Source: SAR324 cluster bacterium
Lineage (GTDB): Bacteria; SAR324; NAC60-12
Reading direction: 5' to 3'
Length of the DNA: 64,000 nt
NCBI GenBank assembly: GCA_028281495.1
Contig: JANQJU010000027.1
Coordinates: forward strand, 1 to 64,000
The position numbers and the translations under genes were made by a program. Positions 52,060 to 61,292 of this stretch are shown here, piece after piece. A model generated the notes under the pieces. It saw only the letters and a program-made list of their open reading frames with translations. It had not been told where the DNA came from and did not search any database. Every line of letters starts with the position of its first letter. Position 1 is the stretch's first letter.

Positions 52060-52195
52060 TTAGCCTTTTTCGCTCTGGCCATCACAACAAGTAATTAAAA
52101 AATGCTGTTTCACGATGGCCCATACCCGTTCCACTAAATTGAGATTGGGTGAACGGAAGTTTTATTACAGTGGAATTGGTGGTGACGTCTGAGAA
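52060..52195 (-). pseudogene. IS630-family transposase remnant (C-terminal end)
   Basis: On the minus strand, ending at the TAA at 52060-52062, the sequence reads RSPNLNLVERVWAIVKQHF and about ten further residues. This is the SPxLNxxERxWxxxKxxF motif with the third catalytic acidic residue of IS630/Tc1-type DDE transposases. An upstream segment (VTTNSTVIKLPF) is one frame out, so the element is broken. Only the last part of the gene remains. Confidence 0.7.
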
Positions 52196-52216
52196 AGGTC
52201 TTTAATATTCTGTAGA

Positions 52217-52234
52217 TGGGGCCGCAACGCCCCA
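52217..52234 (-). terminator. GC-rich hairpin downstream of the DUF4174 gene
   Basis: TGGGGC (52217-52222) pairs with GCCCCA (52229-52234) around a 6-nt loop, 74 bp past the end of the minus-strand DUF4174 gene, the last gene of the TRAP operon. On the minus strand an AT-rich stretch follows, but not a pure T-run. Confidence 0.4.
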
Positions 52235-52307
52235 CACTTCTTGAAGGCAAATCAATTTTATTTATTGGATATCAAAGGTATGAAATCATGCCGAGGAACC
52301 AATCATC

Positions 52308-52769
52308 TTATTGGAGACAATCGACTGATTTTGCTGCCATCTCGTTCTGACGCATTGGCATGGTGTCGATCAGATCAAATACAGACTGCAAATCCAACAC
52401 CCGGGTAGTTCGAAATTTCTCTCCGCCATCTTTCCCCACCAAGATTGCTGTGAATCCAGATTTCACGCGATAGTACTCACGAAATTCGCGGCCTATGGTA
52501 GCCGAAACTTCACGATGATCGAGCTGGTTAATACCTTTTTCATAAAAAGCACCGATCACCAAATCTCGATCTTTCACATTGCATTGTTCTATTTTGATAA
52601 GTTCCAAGGCCTGTTGCACTTCGGGATTCTCGGAATTGGGGGCAAACAGCAAAATCACTCGATTTTCCCATAAATAGGATTGCAGGGAAGGTAAAGCCGC
52701 TATCGCGATACCGTTGGCAAACAGGATGATCAAACATAGGAGCATGCTGCGCTTCATTGGAATGTCCAT
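52308..52769 (-). CDS. exported DUF4174 domain protein
   Basis: The 153-residue protein (AGAGGA before the ATG) has a signal peptide (KRSMLLCLIILFANGIAIAA) and then the DUF4174 pattern. This starts LQSYLWENRVILLFAPNSENPEVQQALELI, continues with KDRDLVIGAFYEKG, then FTAILVGKDGGEKFRTTRVLDLQSVFDLIDTMPMRQNEM. The fold is thioredoxin-like, but the single retained Cys (IEQCNV) does not form a CxxC motif, so redox catalysis is doubtful. It is the last gene of the dctP-dctQ-dctM run, 19 bp after dctM, so it may assist transport or simply be co-expressed. Confidence 0.85.
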   Translation of the reverse strand: MDIPMKRSMLLCLIILFANGIAIAALPSLQSYLWENRVILLFAPNSENPEVQQALELIKIEQCNVKDRDLVIGAFYEKGINQLDHREVSATIGREFREYYRVKSGFTAILVGKDGGEKFRTTRVLDLQSVFDLIDTMPMRQNEMAAKSVDCLQ

Positions 52770-52788
52770 TCGTTCCTCTCTTGGTTTA

Positions 52789-54180
52789 TTAAGATCCGTA
52801 CATCACTTCCGGCAACCAAGTTGCTAATTGGGGCCAGAACCACAAGACCACGAGCATGAGCAATTGAATGACAATAAACGGCACCACCCCTCGATAAATC
52901 TGCATTGTGGTCACAGAAGGGGGAGCGACTCCCCGCAGATAAAACAAGGCAAATCCAAAGGGTGGGGTGAGGAAGGAGGTTTGGAGATTCAGCGCAATCA
53001 TCACACCGAGCCAGATGGGATTGAGATCCATCATCAATAAAATGGGTCCGACAATGGGCACCACCACAAACGTGATTTCAAAGAAGTCCAAGAAGAACCC
53101 CATGATGAACATCACCAGCATCACCACCAAGAAGGCACCGACGACTCCTCCGGGGAGACTCGTGAGGAATTCGTGGACGATGTCGTCCCCTTCATAGCCA
53201 CGGAACACCAAGGAAAACATACTCGCTCCCAATAAGATGATGAACACCATGCAGTTGACCTGGGTCGTGGTCTGCATCACTTCCTTGAGAACTTTCAGAT
53301 TGAATTGACCTTTGAGTACCGCCAATAAGATGCCCCCGACACACCCCACCGAAGCAGCTTCCGTGGGAGTCGCCACACCGGCCAAGATAGAACCTAACAC
53401 CCCCAGGATCAGCAGAAATGGCGGAATGAGGACACGGACCGCGCGAAGACGCAGTTCGCTGGGCGAAATGAGAGCACGTTGTTCTTCGGGAATCGCCGGT
53501 GCAATCTCAGGACGCAAAAAAGAAATGATCGCAATATAAATAATGTACATCCCCACCAACACAAACCCAGGAAACAAGGCTCCGACAAACAGATCCCCAA
53601 CCGACACCGAACCGGGTGAGAAATTTCCCAAGTTCAATTGAGCTTGTTGATAAGCCGAGCTGATCACATCCCCTAAAATGACCAGTATGATGCTGGGTGG
53701 AATGATCTGCCCCAAGGTTCCAGACGCGGTCACGATCCCTGTGGCTAACGCAGGGTTGTATTTGTACTTCAGCATTGAGGGCAACGAAATCAACCCCATG
53801 GTCACCACGGTGGCCCCTACAATTCCGGTAGACGCAGCTAACAAAGCCCCAACGATACAAATGGAGATGCCTAAGCCTCCTCGGAGCTTTCCAAACAGCA
53901 ATCCCATCGTTTCCAAAAGATCTTCAGAAATCTTAGAACGTTCGAGCATCACGCCCATGAACACAAACAAGGGGATGGCAATCAAAGTCTCGTTCCCCAT
54001 CACCCCAAAGATGCGTTGAGGGAACGCGCCGAGGAATTCGACATCAAATACGTCAAACAGCACCCCGCCGAAGGCAAACACAATGGCCGTGCCTGAGAGG
54101 CTGAACGCGACCGGATATCCCAACAGCAAAATGAAAATGGCAAAAATGAACATAAATAGAGGAATGAGTTCCAAAGGCAT
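52789..54180 (-). CDS. dctM: TRAP transporter large permease (DctM)
   Basis: The 463-residue inner-membrane protein is the 12-span subunit of a tripartite ATP-independent periplasmic (TRAP) transporter, driven by a sodium or proton gradient. Visible features are an N-terminal helix (LIPLFMFIFAIFILLLGYPVAFSLSGTAI), GVTGATVVTMGLISLPSMLK and GTLGQIIPPSIILVILGD, the conserved 'G...G.IIPPSI' of DctM. It ends in LWFWPQLATWLPEVM. The small permease and binding protein lie immediately upstream in the same direction (3 bp and then 7 bp gaps), and a DUF4174 gene follows, forming one operon. Confidence 0.95.
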   Translation of the reverse strand: MPLELIPLFMFIFAIFILLLGYPVAFSLSGTAIVFAFGGVLFDVFDVEFLGAFPQRIFGVMGNETLIAIPLFVFMGVMLERSKISEDLLETMGLLFGKLRGGLGISICIVGALLAASTGIVGATVVTMGLISLPSMLKYKYNPALATGIVTASGTLGQIIPPSIILVILGDVISSAYQQAQLNLGNFSPGSVSVGDLFVGALFPGFVLVGMYIIYIAIISFLRPEIAPAIPEEQRALISPSELRLRAVRVLIPPFLLILGVLGSILAGVATPTEAASVGCVGGILLAVLKGQFNLKVLKEVMQTTTQVNCMVFIILLGASMFSLVFRGYEGDDIVHEFLTSLPGGVVGAFLVVMLVMFIMGFFLDFFEITFVVVPIVGPILLMMDLNPIWLGVMIALNLQTSFLTPPFGFALFYLRGVAPPSVTTMQIYRGVVPFIVIQLLMLVVLWFWPQLATWLPEVMYGS

Positions 54181-54183
54181 GAC

Positions 54184-54726
54184 TTACTCCGGATGAGATT
54201 CAGTTTTTACAGACTCAATGGGATAGCCTTTGATCACCAGCACACTGCGCAACACCTGGCTCAAACCTTGGATACCAATCAAGATAGGAAATAGCAGAAT
54301 GGCGGTTTTGAGAAGAAACACACCAGGAATCCCTCCGGCTTCTTTAGAACCCTCGAACACACTCCAGGAGCGTTCGACATAAGGCGTACCGAAGTAAAGG
54401 ATCAATCCACAGGTAGGAAAGAGGAGAAGCAGGGTCCCCAAAAGGTCAACCCATGCTTTTTTTTGAGGAGATAAAGGACGGTAAAAGATATCCACCCGCA
54501 CATGGCCGTCATGGAGCAATGTGTAACCGGCAGTCAGCATGAACACGAGACCATGCATATACACCACCGATTCTTGCATCCAAATCCAGCCCACGTTGAA
54601 CACATACCTCAACACCACAATCACAAACGTCACCAAGGCCATTAGCAGGGTGAGCCAAGACATCGTCTGTCCCACCCATTCACTGAAAGCATCAATGCGT
54701 TTCACGAGCTGATGCAGCCCTTCCAT
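54184..54726 (-). CDS. dctQ: TRAP transporter small permease (DctQ)
   Basis: The 180-residue subunit has four hydrophobic spans (about 20-40, 50-70, 90-110 and 140-160). It carries the typical DctQ elements FNVGWIWMQESVVYMHGLVFMLTAGYTLLHDGHVRVDIFY, with the conserved 'E...Y.....F...A......HVRVD' signature. It pairs with the large permease in the inner membrane. It starts 7 bp after the binding-protein stop and ends 3 bp before dctM, so the three are translated together. The C-terminal tail (KTESHPE) is cytoplasmic and unremarkable. Confidence 0.93.
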   Translation of the reverse strand: MEGLHQLVKRIDAFSEWVGQTMSWLTLLMALVTFVIVVLRYVFNVGWIWMQESVVYMHGLVFMLTAGYTLLHDGHVRVDIFYRPLSPQKKAWVDLLGTLLLLFPTCGLILYFGTPYVERSWSVFEGSKEAGGIPGVFLLKTAILLFPILIGIQGLSQVLRSVLVIKGYPIESVKTESHPE

Positions 54727-54733
54727 CGATCAC

Positions 54734-55828
54734 TCAACCTTGGAAGGTGAGAGAACGAGCCAAGCTATAGCCCTCTTCCCCGATACGGCCCCAACTGACC
54801 GATTGCTCTCGGAAACTTTGGAAGGATTCAAACACCTTCTTGGACATCGGATCTTTGGCAGCCACTTCGGCAACCACCGATTTGCTCAGTTCTCCCATTT
54901 TCTTCAGAACGTCATCAGAAAAGCGTCGCAGTTGAACGTTATGCTGTTTGACAAGCGTGGAAAGTGCTCCATTGTTGCGAGCAGTGAACTCAGAAAACAT
55001 GTCATTGTAAGCTGCTTTCATGGCTTGTTTTACAATCTCTCGTAAATCGGAAGGCAGCTCTTCATACGCTTTTTTGTTCACGAAACATTCCAACACGGTG
55101 CCGGGTTCATGCCATCCCGGCCAGTAGTAATATTTGGCCACTTTGTAAAATCCGAAGGCCAAGTCATTGTAGGGTCCCACCCATTCGGTGGCATCAATCG
55201 CTCCCGATTGTAGGGCTTGGAAAATCTCACCCCCCGGTAAGGAAACCGGGGTGGCTCCCGCACGTTTGATCACCTCGCCTCCCAGACCGGGCATCCGCAT
55301 CTTGAGGCCTTTATAATCGTTGGCCGATTTGATCTCTTTGTTGAACCATCCCCCCATTTGGACGCCTGTATTTCCTGCAGCAAAGGCCTTCAAATTGAAA
55401 TTGGAATAAATCTCATCCCACAATTCTTGCCCGCCTCCGTAGTTGATCCAACCACTCATCTCTTGGGCATTGAGTCCGAAAGGAACCGCTGCAAAAAACT
55501 GTGCGGCTTCGCTTTTGCCTTTCCAATAGTACGCAGCACCATGTCCCATCTCGGCAGTGCCTTGAGAAACCGCATCGAAGGATTCGAAAGGAGGAACCAA
55601 TTCTCCCGCTCCAAAGACCTTCACTTCCAACTGCCCTCCGGACATGGTTCCGATAATCTTGGCCAAATTGTTCGCTCCGGTCCCCAAGCCGGGAAAATTT
55701 TTAGGCCACGTGGTGACCATCTTCCAACGTATCTTCTTCTGAGCGTGCACAGCCGGTGCGCCTGCCATCAAAGTACCAGCGGCCACAGCTCCGGCTCCCG
55801 CAGTTTTCAGGAATTTTCTTCGATCCAT
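54734..55828 (-). CDS. dctP: TRAP transporter substrate-binding protein (TakP-like DctP)
   Basis: The ATG at 55828 has AAGGAGG upstream, giving 364 residues. The signal is twin-arginine (MDRRKFLKTAGAGAVAAGTLMAG, cleavage near VHAQ), so the protein is exported folded. The mature part resembles the alpha-keto-acid-binding TakP group: KMVTTWPKNFPGLGTGANNLAK, GAAYYWKGKSEAAQFFAAVPFGL, KGLKMRMPGLGGEVIKRAGATPVSLPGGEIFQALQSGAIDATEWVGPYND. The last segment carries the substrate-contacting Arg and Glu/Trp. TakP binds pyruvate and other 2-oxo acids with sodium, but the ligand here is inferred from similarity only. Confidence 0.93.
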   Translation of the reverse strand: MDRRKFLKTAGAGAVAAGTLMAGAPAVHAQKKIRWKMVTTWPKNFPGLGTGANNLAKIIGTMSGGQLEVKVFGAGELVPPFESFDAVSQGTAEMGHGAAYYWKGKSEAAQFFAAVPFGLNAQEMSGWINYGGGQELWDEIYSNFNLKAFAAGNTGVQMGGWFNKEIKSANDYKGLKMRMPGLGGEVIKRAGATPVSLPGGEIFQALQSGAIDATEWVGPYNDLAFGFYKVAKYYYWPGWHEPGTVLECFVNKKAYEELPSDLREIVKQAMKAAYNDMFSEFTARNNGALSTLVKQHNVQLRRFSDDVLKKMGELSKSVVAEVAAKDPMSKKVFESFQSFREQSVSWGRIGEEGYSLARSLTFQG

Positions 55829-56020
55829 GTTTCCTCCTTTTTTAATGGTAAGGGTAAAATGACGAATGCCTCGGAAGGGATAGGGATTTTTGATCAGCTG
55901 CAAACCCCTTGCAGTTCAGAAAACACCTAAGCGAAATGGCTCACAGATGTCAAGTCCTCTAGCGGGCAAGTCAAGAATTTATAACCCTCAGGAATCATGG
56001 AGGAATCGTGGGGAAAAGAG

Positions 56021-56050
56021 TTGAAAATATTTTATCGTTGATCTTATAAT
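56021..56050 (+). promoter_or_regulatory. sigma-70-type promoter of acnA
   Basis: TTGAAA (56021-56026) and a perfect TATAAT (56045-56050) are 18 bp apart. Transcription would start near 56057, about 70 nt before the acnA ATG, in an otherwise gene-free 299-bp gap. It likely serves acnA and perhaps the following co-directional genes. Confidence 0.7.
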
Positions 56051-56127
56051 CGCGCGATACTTAACCCTGTATTCAGCCCCCGATGTATTTAGTCCTCAAT
56101 AACAACCCCCTGTGATGTGAGGTAACT

Positions 56128-58809
56128 ATGACAGACAACAAATTCGGTACCCATGCCCAATTTGAAACCGGTAGTGGTTCGGCAGGGCTTTATCGATTGG
56201 ATCAACTGGAAAAAGATAATGTAGGCCCCGTGAGCAAGCTGCCGTTTTCCATCAAAATCTTGCTGGAACAAGCCCTCCGAAATTTGGATAACTTTCAGGT
56301 CAACCCGGATGACGTGGAGGCATTAGCCAACTGGAATGGCACAAAAAGCGACAAAGAAATTCCTTTCAAACCCACCCGTGTGGTGTTGCAAGATTTTACC
56401 GGTGTCCCTGCCGTTGTAGACTTGGCATCCCTTCGTTCGGCAATGGTTGCCGCAGGGGGAGACCCCGCCGTGATCAACCCCAGAGTTCCCGTGGATTTGG
56501 TCGTCGATCACTCCATCCAAGTCGACCGTTTTGGATCGGCAGAAGCCTTAGCTAAAAACATGGAAATCGAATTCAACCGAAATCAAGAACGCTACGAACT
56601 GCTCAAGTGGGCTCAGCAAGCGTTTCAAAATTTTGGTGTCATTCCTCCAGGGGTGGGCATCATCCACCAAGTCAATCTGGAATACTTAGCCAGTGTGGTG
56701 CAAATGCGTGATGGGACCTGCTTCCCAGACACTCTGGTGGGTACCGACTCTCACACAACCATGATCAATGGCATTGGTGTGATGGGTTGGGGTGTTGGTG
56801 GTATCGAGGCCGAATCGGTCATGTTGGGGCAACCAGTTTCCATGTTGATCCCGCAAGTTGTTGGCTTCAAACTTTACGGTTCGCTCAAACCAGGAACCAC
56901 GGCCACGGATTTAGTATTGCGCATCGTGCAAATGCTCCGGAAAAAAGGTGTGGTTGAAAAATTTGTTGAATTTTATGGATCGGGACTTTCTAGTCTCAGC
57001 TTGGCGGACCGTGCGACTATCGCCAACATGGCCCCTGAATACGGAGCCACGATGGGTTTCTTTCCTGTCGATGCAGGCACTTTGCAATATCTCCGGGAAA
57101 CAGGACGAGCCGACGACCACATTCAACGTGTGGAACGCTACTGCAAAGAACAAGGCTTGTTCCGTACCGACGACACACCAGACCCCATCTTTACCGACAC
57201 CTTGGAACTCGATCTCTCCACTGTGGAGCCAGCCTTGGCAGGTCCCAAACGTCCACAAGACCGTATCAATCTGTCTCAAATGCAATCGACGTGGAAGGAC
57301 ACCTTGCGTGCTCCTATCAAGCAACGCGGTTTTGCCTTGGATGATGAAGCCATGGCCAAAAAAAGTTCAATCGACTGGGCGGATGGCGGTGAACTCGAAC
57401 AAGGCTCTGTAGTCATTGCAGCGATCACCTCTTGCACTAACACGAGTAACCCTTCCGTGATGATTGCTGCGGGGCTGTTGGCCAAAAAAGCTGCAGAACG
57501 CGGACTCACAGCCAAACCCTGGGTGAAAACCTCGTTGGCTCCAGGATCACGAGTCGTGACGGATTACCTGGACAAAGCCGATCTGACAAAACACTTAGAG
57601 GCTATTGGTTTTTATACCGTGGGTTACGGCTGTACCACTTGTATCGGCAATTCGGGTCCTCTAGAAGAACCAATTGTCAATGCGATCAACGAAAATCAAC
57701 TGGTGGTGACTTCTGTACTTTCGGGGAACCGTAACTTTGAAGGCCGCATCAGTCCGCATATCAAAGCCAACTACTTGGCCAGTCCTCCTTTGGTCGTTGC
57801 TTATTCTTTGGCAGGCACCGTGGATATCGACTTGCAAAACGACACCATTGGGGTGGATTCCGACGGAAACGAAGTGAAGCTGTCTGAAATCTGGCCCACT
57901 CCAGAAGAAGTGGATGAAGTTCAAAAAGTCATCACTCCTGAGATGTATAAGAGCCGCTATGAAAATGTCGGCCAAAGCTCCGAAATGTGGAATAAAGTGG
58001 AAGGTTCTACCGGACAAGAATATTCCTGGAATGAGGCTTCCACCTACATCCAAAACCCACCGTTCTTCACCAGCATGTCGCTTGATCTGCCGGGCTTGCA
58101 AGACATCATCGGCGCCCGTACCTTGTTGAGGCTGGGAGATTCGGTGACCACAGATCATATTTCTCCTGCGGGTTCCTTCACTCCAGAAACGCCTGCCGGG
58201 ATCCATCTAGTAGAAAACGGCGTGGCATTGAAAGATTTCAATTCTTATGGATCTCGCCGTGGCAATGACCGCATCATGACCCGTGGCACCTTTGCTAATG
58301 TGCGGATTCGCAACCAACTGGTTCCGGGTGTAGAAGGAGGATTCACCATTCATATTCCAAGTGGTGAGCAAATGACGGTGTATGAAGCGGCCTTGCGTTA
58401 CAAATCCGAAGGCACACCGCTCGTGGTCCTCGGCGGCTCAGAATACGGCACCGGTTCTTCACGAGACTGGGCGGCCAAAGGGACCTTTTTGTTGGGAATC
58501 AAAGCCGTAGTGACGACCAGCTTCGAACGAATTCACCGATCCAACTTGATTGGAATGGGCGTGCTGCCGTTGCAATTCAAAGATGGCCAAAGCCCCGATT
58601 CCTTGGGGCTGACTGGAAAAGAAACCTATGCGGTTGTGGGGATCAACAACGATCTCAAACCCATGCAGGATTTGATTTTGAAAGCCGATGGTCGGGAAAT
58701 TCCGGTGACCTGCCGTTTGGATACTCCGGTAGAAATTCAGTACTATAAAAATGGTGGCATCCTGCATACTGTACTGCGCAATTTCATGCGAGAAAGCAAA
58801 GCCGCCTAA
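56128..58809 (+). CDS. acnA: aconitate hydratase A
   Basis: AcnA isomerises citrate to isocitrate with a [4Fe-4S] cluster. The 893 residues match the standard AcnA length. Cluster ligands are seen in [15 protein letters not shown] and [14 protein letters not shown]. Other blocks are [58 protein letters not shown] and the swivel-domain [20 protein letters not shown] lies 5 nt before the ATG, and a strong promoter lies about 100 bp upstream. Eukaryotic-type AcnA can also bind RNA as IRP. It is unrelated in architecture to the AcnB-type enzyme at 49.3 kb, so the cell has two aconitase families. Confidence 0.97.
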   Translation: MTDNKFGTHAQFETGSGSAGLYRLDQLEKDNVGPVSKLPFSIKILLEQALRNLDNFQVNPDDVEALANWNGTKSDKEIPFKPTRVVLQDFTGVPAVVDLASLRSAMVAAGGDPAVINPRVPVDLVVDHSIQVDRFGSAEALAKNMEIEFNRNQERYELLKWAQQAFQNFGVIPPGVGIIHQVNLEYLASVVQMRDGTCFPDTLVGTDSHTTMINGIGVMGWGVGGIEAESVMLGQPVSMLIPQVVGFKLYGSLKPGTTATDLVLRIVQMLRKKGVVEKFVEFYGSGLSSLSLADRATIANMAPEYGATMGFFPVDAGTLQYLRETGRADDHIQRVERYCKEQGLFRTDDTPDPIFTDTLELDLSTVEPALAGPKRPQDRINLSQMQSTWKDTLRAPIKQRGFALDDEAMAKKSSIDWADGGELEQGSVVIAAITSCTNTSNPSVMIAAGLLAKKAAERGLTAKPWVKTSLAPGSRVVTDYLDKADLTKHLEAIGFYTVGYGCTTCIGNSGPLEEPIVNAINENQLVVTSVLSGNRNFEGRISPHIKANYLASPPLVVAYSLAGTVDIDLQNDTIGVDSDGNEVKLSEIWPTPEEVDEVQKVITPEMYKSRYENVGQSSEMWNKVEGSTGQEYSWNEASTYIQNPPFFTSMSLDLPGLQDIIGARTLLRLGDSVTTDHISPAGSFTPETPAGIHLVENGVALKDFNSYGSRRGNDRIMTRGTFANVRIRNQLVPGVEGGFTIHIPSGEQMTVYEAALRYKSEGTPLVVLGGSEYGTGSSRDWAAKGTFLLGIKAVVTTSFERIHRSNLIGMGVLPLQFKDGQSPDSLGLTGKETYAVVGINNDLKPMQDLILKADGREIPVTCRLDTPVEIQYYKNGGILHTVLRNFMRESKAA

Positions 58810-58840
58810 CCTTTATTCACCCTTAGTGTAGAGAATCACC

Positions 58841-59341
58841 ATGAGTACAACAATGGAAAACATTTTCATTGGAGACGACATTCGAGAAGTGTCCAAACGC
58901 CTGTTAGGCTGTGTGTTGCACTTCCCGCAATCGTCGTTCCCGATCAAAACCGGACCCATCACCCAAGTCCAATGGTATGACGTGGAAGAGAAAGACCCTG
59001 AAACCACGGAAGATCGGCAAGGGGATGCACTTCTCATGGACCCAGGCGGCGTTTTTATTTTTGAGGCAATGGGCAATGTCGTGATTTTGGTTTCTGCATT
59101 GAATGAAAACACACGCGCGTGCGTGCGCATCAATGCGGTCCAAGGAGTCGCCGAACGCGCCCATTTGTTGGCTCGCGCACTGGGGGTGACCTCCATCAAT
59201 CGGGGCAAATACAACGGTCATAGTCTGGTTGACCCGCAAAGCCCTTTGTACATCACCCCGCCAACTATTGAAGTGCCTGAGGCGGAAGCGTTCACACCAC
59301 GCCGCAGCAATACGGCCAAAGGGTTCCAAATCAAGCTGTGA
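58841..59341 (+). CDS. divergent alkyladenine (3-methyladenine) DNA glycosylase-like protein
   Basis: The 166-residue protein resembles the AAG/Pur_DNA_glyco fold. It opens REVSKRLLGCVLHF, followed by a strand GPITQVQWYDVEEKDPETT in the position of AAG's GRIVETEAYLGPEDxAxH, then a MDPGGVFIFEAMG strand, VRINAVQG, and the ARALGVTSINRGKYNGHSL block near the C-terminus, like AAG's 'ALGI..  NG.DL'. The Glu that activates water in AAG (VETEAY) is Gln here at both candidate positions. The protein may therefore bind damaged DNA without cutting, or have another role. It lies 31 bp after acnA and 6 bp before the acyltransferase gene, probably in the same transcript. Confidence 0.6.
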   Translation: MSTTMENIFIGDDIREVSKRLLGCVLHFPQSSFPIKTGPITQVQWYDVEEKDPETTEDRQGDALLMDPGGVFIFEAMGNVVILVSALNENTRACVRINAVQGVAERAHLLARALGVTSINRGKYNGHSLVDPQSPLYITPPTIEVPEAEAFTPRRSNTAKGFQIKL

Positions 59342-59347
59342 CCTCTC

Positions 59348-60097
59348 ATGCCCTCTCCTGAAATGCAGGTGGTTCCGTGGCGAGAATCGTTCAAACACTG
59401 GGCGACGGTCACCACGTTGACAAATATGATTCGCGTCAGCGGAATCTCCTCAGCATGCGTCGAATTGAATGTTCATGTCCTTCAAGACGCCCTTCAAAAA
59501 CACTCTTCTTACATCATCGGCACTTGGCATAATAATGCATATTTCGCCAACTGGCTTCTGAAAGGCCGATCCGTCCGCCCGATGATCAGTCGAAGTCGAG
59601 ATGGTGAGATCATCACCCAAGTGATGGAAAATTTTGGATTCAAAGCCTTCCGAGGCTCCTCCAGTGAGGGGGGGAGTCAAGCCCTTCGTGAAATGATCCG
59701 AGAAGCCAAAAAACCCGAACCGTTTGCCATTACAGTCGATGGCCCCTTAGGTCCGATCTACAACGTAAAACTCGGAATCATCACCTTGGCTAAGATGACG
59801 GGCTTGCCCATCATTCCTTGGGATTATCAAGCTGTGAATCAATTCGTCGCTGAAAAAAGCTGGGATCGACACAAACTTCCTAAACCGCTCACTGTGATTT
59901 TTAGTGCCTACGGCGACCCGTTTTATGTGCCTCGAAAGCTCTCCCAGGAAGGCATGGAAGCGTATCGGATCCAATTGGAAGAAGCCATGATGGCCAACCG
60001 ACAACGGGCTTTAGACGAAGTGGAAAAACTAAAGCAACAAGGGGTGGATCGGTGGAGTGGCAAAATACGATTCTTCTTAAAACGAACATTCCAATAG
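59348..60097 (+). CDS. lysophospholipid acyltransferase-like protein (DUF374)
   Basis: This 249-residue protein is of the DUF374 type, related to LPLAT/LpxL acyltransferases. Motifs in order are IIGTWHNNAYFANWLL (the HxxxxD/N catalytic variant, here His-Asn-Asn), MISRSRDGEIITQVMENFGFKAFRGSSSEGGSQAL (substrate site) and ITVDGPLGPIYNVKLGIITLAKMTGLPIIP. Such proteins act on membrane lipids or lipid A, usually at the inner membrane. There is no clear transmembrane helix, so association is likely peripheral. The gene starts 6 bp after the AAG-like gene and ends 20 bp before the tsaE start. Confidence 0.85.
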   Translation: MPSPEMQVVPWRESFKHWATVTTLTNMIRVSGISSACVELNVHVLQDALQKHSSYIIGTWHNNAYFANWLLKGRSVRPMISRSRDGEIITQVMENFGFKAFRGSSSEGGSQALREMIREAKKPEPFAITVDGPLGPIYNVKLGIITLAKMTGLPIIPWDYQAVNQFVAEKSWDRHKLPKPLTVIFSAYGDPFYVPRKLSQEGMEAYRIQLEEAMMANRQRALDEVEKLKQQGVDRWSGKIRFFLKRTFQ

Positions 60098-60117
60098 GAT
60101 TTTCAAATAAGGCCTCC

Positions 60118-60618
60118 ATGCAAAAGATTTTGGTCTCCTCTCTTGCCGAGACGCGTGCTTTGGGTTTGGCTATCGGCCGCGCCCTCCCCCCCCAAGCTAT
60201 CTGCTTGTTTTATGGAGAACTTGCTGCGGGAAAAACCACCTTCATCAAAGCACTTTGTGAAGGCATGGGTGTGGCTGCTGACCAAGTGATTTCCCCCACC
60301 TACACCATCTCCAACCTTTATCATGGGAAATGGCCGATCATCCATGTTGATCTCTACCGATTGGACAACAGCGAAGCTCTCTACAACTTGGACCCTGAAG
60401 ATTGGCTCAACCCCGCAGGCCCCACCTTCATCGAATGGCCTGAAATTGCCTTGCCCCTGTTGCAAGGCATGGAAACGATGGCCTTTCGCCTACACCCCGT
60501 GGGTGCTCAGGAATCAACACAACGACACATAGAAATTACGACCACCGGAACAATCTATGAACCGCTGTGGGAAGTGATCGCCCCTTGGAAAAAACAACCT
60601 GAAACCAACACACCATGA
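60118..60618 (+). CDS. tsaE: tRNA threonylcarbamoyladenosine biosynthesis ATPase TsaE
   Basis: The ATG at 60118 gives 166 residues, the family size; an in-frame upstream extension is not similar. TsaE is the ATPase that, with TsaB and TsaD, completes t6A modification at A37 of ANN-decoding tRNAs. The P-loop is FYGELAAGKTTFIKAL. The switch-like ISPTYTISNLYHG and VDLYRLDNSEAL...WLNPAGPTFIEWPE (the conserved W..E motif) follow. Its stop overlaps the tsaB start by 4 bp, giving a tight tsaE-tsaB-tsaD operon. Confidence 0.93.
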   Translation: MQKILVSSLAETRALGLAIGRALPPQAICLFYGELAAGKTTFIKALCEGMGVAADQVISPTYTISNLYHGKWPIIHVDLYRLDNSEALYNLDPEDWLNPAGPTFIEWPEIALPLLQGMETMAFRLHPVGAQESTQRHIEITTTGTIYEPLWEVIAPWKKQPETNTP

Positions 60619-61292
60619 ATACATTTGCTATCGATACCTCGTCCGACTACCTGAGTTTGGCCCTTGCTCACAACCATCGAGTCCTGGGACACTACTATGT
60701 GAAAACCGGACGCAAAACAAATCAAGTGATCATTTCTGTTATTGATGATCTGCTCTGCAATGTGGATTTGAGCCCCAAGCAGTTGCATCGGCTTGTCGTG
60801 GTTTTGGGTCCTGGTTCCTTTACCGGAACACGAATCGGTTTGGCAGTGGCCAAATCTTTTGCCCAAGTTTTGCGGATTCCTTTGTTGGGTGTGGATTCGT
60901 TGCAGTTGTTAGCCGCCCAAACCCTCCCTCAGGAAGGAACTCCCTTTTATGCTGCTTTGAACTGCGTGCGTGACGACATTTATTTCAAACCCTTGCAGTG
61001 GCAAGAAGGACGATTGGAAACGATGGGTCCCATCCAACTGACTCGATTGGAGACATTCCGAGAAGTGGCTCAAGACACTCCGGTAGTTTTCCAACGATTT
61101 GACTCCTTGCATACCTTGAGTGATGAGGTGGTGCATTCCTTCACCACCATGCCCTTACGAGCGCCTTTCCCTGATGGCACCATCTTGCTGGAAGAAGGGT
61201 TGCGGACCTTCGCACATCTTTCTGAAGAAGCCTTTCCCAAGGTAGATCCCATTTATATCAAGCCGGAGACGAGAAGCTTATGGAAACACTAG
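60615..61292 (+). CDS. tsaB: tRNA threonylcarbamoyladenosine biosynthesis protein TsaB
   Basis: The 225-residue TsaB is the inactive ASKHA-fold partner of TsaD that scaffolds t6A synthesis. It shows FAIDTSSDYLSLAL at the N-terminus, the 'GPGSFTGTRIGLAVAKSFAQ' block (about 57-76) and a DAALNCVRDDIYF-type strand. The metal-binding histidines of TsaD are absent, as expected. It starts in overlap with tsaE and its last 13 bp overlap tsaD, so the three subunits should be made together. Confidence 0.93.
   Translation: MNTFAIDTSSDYLSLALAHNHRVLGHYYVKTGRKTNQVIISVIDDLLCNVDLSPKQLHRLVVVLGPGSFTGTRIGLAVAKSFAQVLRIPLLGVDSLQLLAAQTLPQEGTPFYAALNCVRDDIYFKPLQWQEGRLETMGPIQLTRLETFREVAQDTPVVFQRFDSLHTLSDEVVHSFTTMPLRAPFPDGTILLEEGLRTFAHLSEEAFPKVDPIYIKPETRSLWKH

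Noticed and set aside
49298..58809. AcnA and AcnB as a recent duplication
   Set aside because: The two proteins belong to separate aconitase families with different domain order, so they do not derive from each other.
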